From Pseudomonadota bacterium (lineage in GTDB: Bacteria; Pseudomonadota; Gammaproteobacteria; Xanthomonadales; Xanthomonadaceae), in contig JAEZCF010000004.1 in NCBI GenBank assembly GCA_023430045.1, forward strand, positions 1 to 5,163: a DNA stretch of 5,163 nucleotides, in the 5' to 3' direction. Below are positions 1 through 4,210 of this stretch, piece after piece; position 1 is the first letter of the stretch, and the number at the start of each line of letters is the position of its first letter. The translations under genes were made by a program, and so were the position numbers. The notes beneath the pieces are model-generated. The model was not told where the DNA came from and did not search any database. It saw only the letters and a program-made list of their open reading frames with translations.

Positions 1-34
1 TCTGTCTGCTCCCCCTCCCCCGCCCCCCACTACC

Positions 35-56
35 GCGGGGCAGAGCCCCGCTCTAC
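35..56 (-). repeat. SMAG (GTAG-headed REP-like palindrome)
   Basis: On the minus strand this reads GTAG followed by a 7-bp perfect GC stem (35-41 paired with 45-51) closed by a 3-nt loop. The GTAG head and GC-rich stem match the SMAG repeats of S. maltophilia. It lies just past the stop codon of the MarC-family gene and in the same orientation, so it would form a hairpin at the 3' end of that transcript. No U-tract follows, so it is not a standard intrinsic terminator. Confidence 0.85.
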
Positions 57-58
57 TG

Positions 59-724
59 CTACGGCAATGCATTCAAATCCATCCACCCGGTCCACACCAG
101 CTGTATGCCGATGCACAACAACACGAACGCTGCCAGCTGCTGCATCACCACCGCACCCGTCGGGCCCAGCCGGTTAACCAGCACGATGGAATTACGCAGT
201 ATCAAGTAGATCACCACCCCGACCATCAGCGCGCCACCCACCGCGACAATCGCACCGGAAAGAAAATGCAGCGGCGTCATCGCCTGCCCATGCGCACCCA
301 GGGTAATGCATGCGGAAATCACGCCCGGCCCGGTGGTCAACGGAAACGTGAGCGGATAGAAGGTCTTGCGCGACAACTGGTCATCGGCGAACCCGGCCGC
401 CTGGGTTTCCACATCGCTGGGCGCATCGTCGGTGCGGGTACCCAGCATGCGCCAGGCCGTGGCCGCTACCAGCAGCCCGCCGCCGAAGCGCACCACCGCC
501 AGCGATATGCCGAACACCGTCAGCATATACGTGCCCACCAGCATCGAAGCGATGATCACATACATCACGTTCGCGCCGATCTGCCGCGCCAGCACCTTGG
601 CCAGCCCATGGCGTGCACCCACGGTAGAAACGAAGATCGACGCGATACTCAGCGGATTGATGATCGGCAGCAGGGTCACCGGGACCAATGCCATCTCCTT
701 CACCAACGCAATCAAGTAATCCAT
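59..724 (-). CDS. MarC family integral membrane protein
   Basis: A 221-residue polytopic inner-membrane protein of the MarC / YchE / YhgN family, whose members are usually about 200-220 residues with around six membrane spans. Family features are visible: a hydrophobic first segment with an Asn-Pro pair (N23-P24, within LLPIINPLSIASIF); a second span at about 51-72; a Gly-rich third span at about 79-94 (FGGGLLVAATA); a charged loop at 95-120; the re-entrant-looking PLTFPLTTGPGVISA at 124-138; and two further spans at about 154-176 and 190-213. The ATG at 722-724 fits the usual family N-terminus; the ribosome site is weak (GAGAG about 10 nt upstream). The transport role is unsettled: the E. 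coli founder was once tied to multiple antibiotic resistance, later withdrawn. It lies downstream of the barrel-protein gene on the same strand, 137 nt apart. The family call is firm and the substrate unknown. Confidence 0.92.
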   Translation of the reverse strand: MDYLIALVKEMALVPVTLLPIINPLSIASIFVSTVGARHGLAKVLARQIGANVMYVIIASMLVGTYMLTVFGISLAVVRFGGGLLVAATAWRMLGTRTDDAPSDVETQAAGFADDQLSRKTFYPLTFPLTTGPGVISACITLGAHGQAMTPLHFLSGAIVAVGGALMVGVVIYLILRNSIVLVNRLGPTGAVVMQQLAAFVLLCIGIQLVWTGWMDLNALP

Positions 725-757
725 TATTCAAACTGCTCTCAGTACACCACCGGTTAC

Positions 758-781
758 GTAGAGCGGGGCTTTGCCCCGCTG
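758..781 (+). repeat. SMAG (GTAG-headed REP-like palindrome)
   Basis: GTAG (758-761) is followed by a perfect 8-bp stem AGCGGGGC / GCCCCGCT (762-769 with 773-780) around a TTT loop. It is the first of two same-orientation copies between the barrel gene and the MarC-type gene. It lies 34 nt upstream of the marC-type start codon, so it could sit in that gene's leader. Confidence 0.9.
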
Positions 782-824
782 CCAGACACCTGGACAGGCC
801 GATTGCCGGGCACATCCGGACCAG

Positions 825-849
825 GTAGAGCCGGGCTCTGCCCGGCTGC
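825..849 (+). repeat. SMAG (GTAG-headed REP-like palindrome)
   Basis: GTAG (825-828) is followed by a perfect 8-bp stem AGCCGGGC / GCCCGGCT (829-836 with 840-847) around a TCT loop. The stem differs from the neighbouring copy at one paired position, so it is not a simple local duplicate. It lies 12 nt beyond the stop codon of the barrel gene, where it could protect or end that transcript. Confidence 0.9.
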
Positions 850-861
850 ACGGCACCCCAC

Positions 862-1548
862 TCAGAACCCGAAACGCGCGCCCAGATGGATTTCGCTGCT
901 CACCAGGTCGGCACGCATCATTTCGTCCTGCAGCAGGCGCGCATTGGTAAAGGCATTCCAGCCACTTTCGGCGCGGCCCAGATCCGCATAGCGATACCCC
1001 AGCTCCAGGGTCAACCGGTCGATCGGCGTCCACGCCACGCCCGTACCCAGCGACCAGGCCAGATTGTCCTGGCGCCCAACGTTGTATGCGCGGCCCGGCA
1101 TGCCCTGCCAGCCACTGGACTTGATACGTGCGATACCCAGACCGATCGAGCCATACCAGGAAATAGTGTCGGTGATGGCGAAATCACGATAGGCGTTGGC
1201 CATCAAACGCTGCGAAGCGATGTAATTCACGTTGGCGCTTGTCGGGAACGCCGTGGAGCCACTGGTAAACGTATCGGTCTTCGGCAGCGTGTACTCAGCC
1301 TCTGCGCGCCAGCCATTGCCGAACTGATAACCCAGCGCCAGCGAGCCGGTGGTGAACCGGTCCTTCTCCTGGCCCGGCACGAATGCACCGATTCCCGGGC
1401 GCGCACTGGACGCCATGTTGCGTGCCTTGTGATCTGCACCAACGATGCGACCGCCGATGTAGTAGCCGGCCTCCGCAGCAGACACGACACTGGACGATGT
1501 GCCGGCCAGCGCCAGCAACAGGAGAGAAGTATTCTTCAGCGTGGACAT
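862..1548 (-). CDS. Outer-membrane beta-barrel protein (small porin / OmpA-barrel-like)
   Basis: A 228-residue exported protein. Residues 1-24 form a typical signal peptide (K5, hydrophobic LLLLALAG, then VVSA with likely cleavage after A24). The mature part shows alternating polar and aromatic residues expected of beta-strands: GYYIGGRIVGA (28-38), SLALGYQFGNGWRAEAEYTL (69-88), QRLMANAYRDF (113-123), WYGSIGLGIARIK (131-143), LAWSLGTGVAWT (163-174), LTLELGYRYADLG (179-191) and the last strand SSEIHLGARFGF (217-228). It ends in Phe, the C-terminal signal read by the BAM assembly machinery. Length and layout fit an eight-stranded barrel of the OMP_b-brl / opacity-protein kind. The ATG has a GGAAG ribosome site 4 nt upstream (1553-1557 on the plus strand). 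The precise role cannot be read from sequence. The barrel class is well supported; strand number is inferred. Confidence 0.88.
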   Translation of the reverse strand: MSTLKNTSLLLLALAGTSSSVVSAAEAGYYIGGRIVGADHKARNMASSARPGIGAFVPGQEKDRFTTGSLALGYQFGNGWRAEAEYTLPKTDTFTSGSTAFPTSANVNYIASQRLMANAYRDFAITDTISWYGSIGLGIARIKSSGWQGMPGRAYNVGRQDNLAWSLGTGVAWTPIDRLTLELGYRYADLGRAESGWNAFTNARLLQDEMMRADLVSSEIHLGARFGF

Positions 1549-1560
1549 GGATCTTCCGGT

Positions 1561-1577
1561 GTGGTGTCGATCACCAC
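1561..1577 (-). promoter_or_regulatory. Short inverted repeat in leader of barrel gene
   Basis: GTGGTG (1561-1566) and CACCAC (1572-1577) are perfect complements around a 5-nt spacer, 12 nt upstream of the barrel-gene start codon and just outside its GGAAG site. A small hairpin here could affect ribosome access, or the dyad could bind a protein. No function is shown by the sequence alone. Confidence 0.35.
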
Positions 1578-1598
1578 CTGCATACAGCGGCGAAACGA

Positions 1599-1625
1599 GT
1601 GCGGGGCGAAATTGCCCGCGCGCAC
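1599..1625 (-). promoter_or_regulatory. Predicted leader stem-loop upstream of barrel gene
   Basis: An interrupted hairpin: outer arms GTGCG / CGCAC (1599-1603 and 1621-1625), inner arms GGGC / GCCC (1604-1607 and 1614-1617), a 6-nt AT-rich loop and a 3-nt bulge. It lies about 50-75 nt upstream of the barrel-gene start. A TTCTAAAG stretch just outside it (minus strand, about 1624-1631) is a weak -10 candidate, which would place the hairpin at or near the 5' end of the mRNA. Such 5' stems stabilise some outer-membrane-protein messages. The promoter assignment is speculative. Confidence 0.3.
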
Positions 1626-1667
1626 TTTAGAACCCCACGCACGTATCGCCCATCGGACCAGGCCGAT

Positions 1668-1692
1668 GTAGCGCGGGGTTGTGCCCCGCTGC
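1668..1692 (+). repeat. SMAG, slightly diverged
   Basis: GTAG (1668-1671) followed by GCGGGG (1673-1678) pairing with CCCCGC (1684-1689), with a T-G wobble continuing the stem. The outermost stem pair is lost. It is the first member of a four-copy cluster upstream of the barrel gene. The 6-bp inverted repeat CATCGG / CCGATG (1651-1656, 1663-1668) overlaps its first base. Confidence 0.8.
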
Positions 1693-1710
1693 GGGTTTCA
1701 TGATTGCCGC

Positions 1711-1735
1711 GTAGAGCGGGGCTCTGCCCCGCTGC
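1711..1735 (+). repeat. SMAG, left half of an inverted pair
   Basis: GTAG (1711-1714) with the perfect stem AGCGGGGC / GCCCCGCT (1715-1722 with 1726-1733) and a TCT loop. With the next copy it forms a facing pair, the GTAG heads pointing outward and 10 nt between the two units. Confidence 0.9.
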
Positions 1736-1745
1736 GCATTTCCAA

Positions 1746-1769
1746 CAGCCGGGCAGAGCCCGGCTCTAC
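1746..1769 (-). repeat. SMAG, right half of an inverted pair
   Basis: On the minus strand GTAG (1766-1769) is followed by the stem AGCCGGGC / GCCCGGCT (1758-1765 with 1747-1754) and a TCT loop. The stem type differs from its partner at 1711 (GCCGGGC against GCGGGGC), so the dimer joins two sequence variants rather than being a fresh inverted duplication. Confidence 0.9.
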
Positions 1770-1781
1770 GTGACCTGCCAA

Positions 1782-1803
1782 GCCAGGCGGAGCCCGGCAT
1801 TAC
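1782..1803 (-). repeat. Decayed SMAG-like element
   Basis: On the minus strand this reads GTA-ATGCCGGGCTCCGCC, close to a SMAG with a damaged head and imperfect stem. It sits 3 nt beyond the stop codon of the small protein gene that ends at 1807, in the same orientation as that gene. Confidence 0.55.
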
Positions 1804-1806
1804 CCA

Positions 1807-1986
1807 TCAATCTTCGTTCGCCAAACGAGCGCAACGCAGGCGCGACTTGCACCAGCCACCGTGCGAACGGAAGCGACCGCTGTCACCAGTGACTACATAA
1901 CGAAGGGCGCCCCAAGCCGACGGCGGCGGGCCGACATGCCAACTGCGGAGCTTGCGATAGGCGTAACGAAAACGGGCAATGCACAT
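1807..1986 (-). CDS. Small hypothetical protein, paralog A of a tandem pair
   Basis: A 59-residue basic protein of unknown function. Residues 5-51 align without gaps to residues 3-49 of the protein encoded at 2082-2255, with 30 of 47 identical by hand count. Shared blocks are RF-YAY-K, WHVGP (16-20), W-A-RY (25-30), TGD (33-35), FRSH (39-42), GW and SRLR (48-51). Paralogy over the whole length at the protein level is strong support that both are, or recently were, genes. The ATG at 1984-1986 was chosen because it matches the paralog start; a GTG at 2026-2028 would add 14 residues. Neither has a recognisable ribosome site, and two Cys plus a run of prolines (20-22) replace the hydrophobic stretch of the paralog. 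It may be decaying or translated by coupling. I do not recognise the family. Confidence 0.6.
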   Translation of the reverse strand: MCIARFRYAYRKLRSWHVGPPPSAWGALRYVVTGDSGRFRSHGGWCKSRLRCARLANED

Positions 1987-2081
1987 GGAATACGCACGAA
2001 CAGGAACAGCGGTCTGCTGCCCTGCCACGCTATGTACGCAGCGCCGTCACCTCAATGAGACATGTCGTAAAAACAGACAGC

Positions 2082-2255
2082 TCACTCATCCTCGCCGCTG
2101 TGCTCCTCGCGCAGACGAGAAACACGCCACCCGGCATGCGAGCGGAAGTGACCGGTATCGCCGGTCAATCCATAACGCACCGCCAGCCAGACGGCGAGGA
2201 CCGGTCCCACGTGCCAGCCGCGCACTTTTCCGTACGCATAGGAAAAACGCTTCAT
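2082..2255 (-). CDS. Small hypothetical protein, paralog B of a tandem pair
   Basis: A 57-residue protein of unknown function, starting MKRFSYAYGK. It has a basic N-terminus, the block WHVGP (14-18), a short hydrophobic run VLAVWLAV (19-26), then RYGLTGD (27-33), HFRSHAGW (36-43), VSRLRE and an acidic tail (EEHSGEDE). The hydrophobic run is too short to be a confident membrane span, so peripheral membrane contact or a small folded core are both possible. The start is set by a GAGG ribosome site exactly 7 nt upstream of the ATG; a much longer reading upstream in the same frame has no such support. It is a paralog of the protein at 1807-1986 and sits 61 nt downstream of the membrane peptide gene at 2317-2466, all on one strand, which suggests a short operon. 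Confidence 0.75.
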   Translation of the reverse strand: MKRFSYAYGKVRGWHVGPVLAVWLAVRYGLTGDTGHFRSHAGWRVSRLREEHSGEDE

Positions 2256-2262
2256 GGAGCGA

Positions 2263-2266
2263 CCTC
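2263..2266 (-). promoter_or_regulatory. Ribosome binding site of paralog B
   Basis: GAGG on the minus strand lies 7 nt before the ATG at 2253-2255. This spacing fixes the start of the 57-residue protein and argues against the 66-residue N-terminal extension that the open frame would allow. Confidence 0.65.
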
Positions 2267-2316
2267 GGCCGTGCGCATCACGTCGCGAAGATGATCCACC
2301 CATCTCCATGACAGTT

Positions 2317-2466
2317 TCAGTGGCGTACCGCGCGTCGGTGAACCGCGCGCGCAAGGAAATGGCTGGCACGCTTCTGCCTTTCCCACGTCCAGACACACGC
2401 CTGGGCCACACCGATAACGCATGCAAACAGGGCCGCAACCTGCAGCAGGGCAAAAAGTAGAGTCAT
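2317..2466 (-). CDS. Putative small single-span membrane protein (49 aa)
   Basis: A 49-residue open frame with ATG at 2464-2466 and TGA at 2317-2319. The N-terminal half is one long hydrophobic segment (MTLLFALLQVAALFACVIGV, then AQACVWTW), long enough for one membrane span. The C-terminal half is strongly basic (ERQKR at 29-33, then several Arg and His to the end). By the positive-inside rule it would insert with the C-terminus in the cytoplasm. It lies upstream of paralogs B and A on the same strand, 61 nt before the start of B. The weak point is translation: no good ribosome site precedes the ATG, only GGTAG about 9 nt away. Third-position G+C is moderate, about 65 percent. Function unknown; it is too short for any family call. 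Confidence 0.5.
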   Translation of the reverse strand: MTLLFALLQVAALFACVIGVAQACVWTWERQKRASHFLARAVHRRAVRH

Positions 2467-2513
2467 GGCACGTACTACCGAATCGGGGGGAGGTGAACCT
2501 TGCGTGCATAAAA

Positions 2514-2528
2514 CGTCACGCAGTGACG
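2514..2528. promoter_or_regulatory. Dyad-symmetric site CGTCAC-GCA-GTGACG
   Basis: A perfect 6-bp inverted repeat with a 3-nt centre, about 48 nt upstream of the 49-residue membrane peptide. Its size fits a dimeric repressor or activator site. The half-site CGTCA recurs in the dyad at 2607-2624. The regulator is unknown. Confidence 0.45.
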
Positions 2529-2606
2529 GTTCGAGGCCAGATTACCGTCGGCACCCGCTAAGATTTTGTGAACTGACTCTCATTAACGGTGACAAGGGCC
2601 GATAAT

Positions 2607-2624
2607 CCGTCAATTATTTGACGG
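2607..2624. promoter_or_regulatory. Dyad-symmetric site CCGTCAA-TTAT-TTGACGG
   Basis: A perfect 7-bp inverted repeat with an AT-only 4-nt centre, about 150 nt upstream of the 49-residue peptide gene. Each arm contains TTGACG, which also matches a sigma-70 -35 element, but no -10 box at a good distance is visible in either direction. It may be an operator. An intrinsic terminator is unlikely because no U-tract follows on either strand. Confidence 0.5.
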
Positions 2625-2748
2625 CGTTCAGCTGGCCATCACAGCATCGTCACGCCAGCATCACGCAGAGGCAGCGCAATCCATTACCGCTCCCACTCAC
2701 CACGCCCCAAGGCCTCCCGCTCCCTTTCGCGCGCACGCAAATAACAGC

Positions 2749-2786
2749 CATCAAGCCGTTACCCCTGCCGCTGAGCCGGCTTGATG
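2749..2786 (-). terminator. Probable intrinsic terminator of the 80-aa gene
   Basis: A perfect 10-bp inverted repeat CATCAAGCCG / CGGCTTGATG (2749-2758 and 2777-2786) with an 18-nt loop starts 12 nt beyond the stop codon at 2799. On the minus strand it is followed by GCTGTTATTT, a broken U-rich stretch. The long loop and imperfect tail make it weaker than usual, but its position supports the upstream frame as a transcribed gene. Confidence 0.55.
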
Positions 2787-2798
2787 CCAATGAATGGA

Positions 2799-3041
2799 TC
2801 AAGCGAGGTTGAAGGGGTCAAGCGTGGTCCCAGCCCCGCCACCGGCGGCCACAGCCTGCGCATGAGCGACGCCCCCATGCCGCCCTGCCCCAGTGGCAGC
2901 CGCCGATGCCGCAGTACTGGCTTTCAGACGCACTTGGACAGCGCGCCTATGAAGCCTCACCACGAAATGGACGGCAGTGACGATTCCAAGGGGCGCGGCA
3001 AAGAGAGCAGCAGCCCCAATGACCCAGGTCAAGAGTTCCAT
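2799..3041 (-). CDS. Small putative membrane protein (80 aa)
   Basis: An 80-residue protein of unknown function. Residues 3-29 form one hydrophobic segment (LLTWVIGAAALFAAPLGIVT, then AVHFVV), followed by a basic stretch (RLHRRAVQVRLK, 29-40), as expected for a single span with the C-terminus inside. Residues 41-75 are Ala/Gly-rich low complexity (ASTAASAAATGAGRHGG and AVAAGGGAG), probably a flexible tail, and it ends TTLDPFNLA. The ATG at 3039-3041 is the only good start, but no clear ribosome site precedes it. Support comes from the hydrophobic-then-basic design, and from a terminator-like hairpin directly downstream. Its first 23 residues resemble the 49-residue peptide at 2317-2466 (10 identities), which may be shared ancestry or simply two hydrophobic segments. 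No known family is recognised. Confidence 0.5.
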   Translation of the reverse strand: MELLTWVIGAAALFAAPLGIVTAVHFVVRLHRRAVQVRLKASTAASAAATGAGRHGGVAHAQAVAAGGGAGTTLDPFNLA

Positions 3042-3695
3042 GAGAGCACGCAGGACTCGGTGGTGGGGCTTGATTGGACCACACGGTCACCTCTAGAGCC
3101 GGTGAAAAACACCTGACTGCATCAAGGCTGGCGCCCCCAGGCACGGAATCGGCGTCGGCGCAGGGCCCTCTCTCCAGGCAGCGTTCCACCGCCCTGGGTC
3201 TGCCGGACCAAGAAGCTACTCCACGCGCGTCGATGCCCCGTCCGCCGGCTGCTTCACTTACGTATGCGACCGCTCGGAGAGGCATTGTGCACCCCATGCA
3301 ACCACCATGATGGAACCTCCCCGCCTGTCAGGACGCCCGCTCTCGCAGGATGACGGTTCCGGTCCGCGGCGGACGTAGCGCCTGCAGGTCATGCGACTCG
3401 CCAGCTTCACACATTTCCTCATGTACGAGCGCCGCCCGACCTGCGCACGATAGATGGGCTGGCGGTTCCTCGTCAGCCGGGATTGGCGTCCCGTTCAATG
3501 CTTGCTCGTTCAACTCTGTTGTTGCCCACTGGGCACGGCGGAGAATGCATTGTCCTGCCGGTTACATGGCGGGCGGTGCGCGGGGGTCTCCTCGATCCGC
3601 CGGTTTAGCGAGCGACATTGTCCGGTACGCCAACCCGCACCGTCCGCCACCTTGCGCTCCGGCGCAGGTGGCTTCCCTGCGCTGCGAGGCTACCG
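3042..3695. other. Long stretch without a supported gene
   Basis: About 650 bases with frames open on both strands but none convincing. A plus frame at 3350-3787 and another at 3454-3699 are rich in Cys, Arg and Ser with no motif. A minus frame at 3328-3513 gives a more balanced 61-residue protein, but needs a TTG start and has no ribosome site. I see no tRNA, SMAG or insertion sequence here. The left end should hold the promoter of the 80-residue gene and the right end that of the gene at 3696. A small GGTG-AAAAA-CACC hairpin (3101-3113) and an 8-bp palindrome CTCTAGAG (3091-3098) lie upstream of the former. Confidence 0.5.
3686..3689 (+). promoter_or_regulatory. Ribosome binding site of the 138-aa gene
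   Basis: GAGG lies 6 nt before the ATG at 3696-3698 and selects that start over an upstream in-frame ATG at 3618, which would add 26 Arg-rich residues of non-coding character. Confidence 0.65.
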
Positions 3696-4112
3696 ATGAA
3701 CGACCCCTCCCCTGCCCATACACGTCTGCACGCGTTGATAGGCGATGCCGTGCACGACCTGCCCCCGCATTTCATCAGGAAGCTTGAGCATATCCTGGCC
3801 GACCAGGCCTGCGTGGAAACCACCACCGACCGCGTGGTGAACCTGTTCCGCCGTCGCAACCGGGCGTCCGCGACCGATGACAAGAACGAAGCACACCGGC
3901 CCGTATCCGTATTCCACCAGAACCGCGCTGCTTCCATCAGCCGCAAGCTCGCCGGACTGAGCGCCATCGTGCAGATCCTCGATGCCGCCCATCACTGTCG
4001 GGAAGGCGAAAGCAGCGAACCGGTGCTGGGGACAGACATGGTGGAAGGCCTGCTGGCAGCCGGTCGCGAACTGTTCGATGCAGTCGATGAAGGCATGGGC
4101 TGCCCACGGTAG
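3696..4112 (+). CDS. Hypothetical soluble helical protein (138 aa)
   Basis: A 138-residue protein of unknown function, probably cytoplasmic since there is no signal peptide or membrane span. The N-terminal part (about 8-50) is predicted helical by eye, with ALIGDAVHDLPPHFIRKLEH, then a TTTDRVVNLFRRR motif. A polar linker follows at about 52-75. The C-terminal half has two amphipathic helices: SISRKLAGLSAIVQILDAAH and, after a Glu/Ser loop, DMVEGLLAAGRELFDAVDEG. This design resembles small hypothetical proteins common in Xanthomonadaceae and Burkholderiales, but I cannot assign a family. The start is supported by the GAGG site. Third-position G+C is clearly higher in the C-terminal half than in the preceding intergenic frames, supporting real coding. 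The stop codon TAG is part of the GTAG head of the following SMAG. It converges on xanB and appears to be a lone transcription unit. Confidence 0.75.
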   Translation: MNDPSPAHTRLHALIGDAVHDLPPHFIRKLEHILADQACVETTTDRVVNLFRRRNRASATDDKNEAHRPVSVFHQNRAASISRKLAGLSAIVQILDAAHHCREGESSEPVLGTDMVEGLLAAGRELFDAVDEGMGCPR

Positions 4113-4133
4113 AGCGGAGCCGTGCTCCGCTGC
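4109..4133 (+). repeat. SMAG overlapping a stop codon
   Basis: GTAG (4109-4112) with a perfect 8-bp stem AGCGGAGC / GCTCCGCT (4113-4120 with 4124-4131) and a CGT loop. The stem carries an A/T pair where the other copies have G/C, marking a separate sequence variant. Its TAG is the in-frame stop of the 138-residue gene, so the hairpin begins immediately after the coding sequence. Confidence 0.9.
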
Positions 4134-4160
4134 TCAAGTCACACGCCCATCCAACGAAAG

Positions 4161-4185
4161 AGGCCCGATGCAATGCACCGGGCCT
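4161..4185 (-). terminator. Intrinsic terminator of xanB
   Basis: AGGCCCG (4161-4167) pairs with CGGGCCT (4179-4185). On the minus strand the stem can extend inward through a G-T wobble and TGCA / TGCA, and is followed by CTTTCGTT, a short U-rich tail. It starts 25 nt beyond the stop codon of xanB. On the plus strand no U-tract follows, so it works mainly for the minus-strand gene. Confidence 0.8.
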
Positions 4186-4210
4186 GTGTCATCAAGCTGG
4201 GCAAGTGGCC

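Larger units (their letters stand above)
2467..2748 (-). promoter_or_regulatory. Intergenic control region with dyad sites
   Basis: The 282 bases upstream of the small-gene run and downstream of the 80-residue protein hold no supported gene. A plus-strand frame opening with TTG at 2618 gives only a Leu/Pro-rich low-complexity string. The stretch 2555-2620 is AT-richer than its surroundings and carries the two dyads listed separately, so it is the likely place for the promoter of the small genes. I could not identify a convincing -35 / -10 pair on either strand. Confidence 0.4.

Noticed and set aside
266..991. Plus-strand 241-residue frame
   Set aside because: It runs antisense through the marC-type gene, two SMAGs and the end of the barrel gene, and is Arg/His/Gln-rich as expected of a shadow frame.
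2252..2509. Minus-strand 85-residue frame over the 49-aa peptide
   Set aside because: It is Cys/Pro/Arg-rich with no hydrophobic core; the overlapping 49-residue frame has a much clearer membrane-protein design.
2566..2590. Possible Fur-like box (AATGAGAGTCAGTTCA on the minus strand)
   Set aside because: Only the outer TGA / TCA bases are symmetric and too many core positions differ from the iron-box consensus.
2618..2812. Plus-strand 64-residue Leu/Pro-rich frame
   Set aside because: It starts with TTG inside the dyad at 2607-2624, is low complexity, and overlaps the terminator of the minus-strand gene.
3328..3513. Minus-strand 61-residue frame with balanced composition
   Set aside because: It needs a TTG start, has no ribosome site, and third-position G+C is only about two thirds; no motif or neighbour supports it.
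3454..3699. Plus-strand 81-residue frame overlapping the 3696 start by ATGA
   Set aside because: The overlap looks like translational coupling, but the protein is Cys/Arg/Ser-rich without structure, has no ribosome site, and the downstream gene has its own GAGG.
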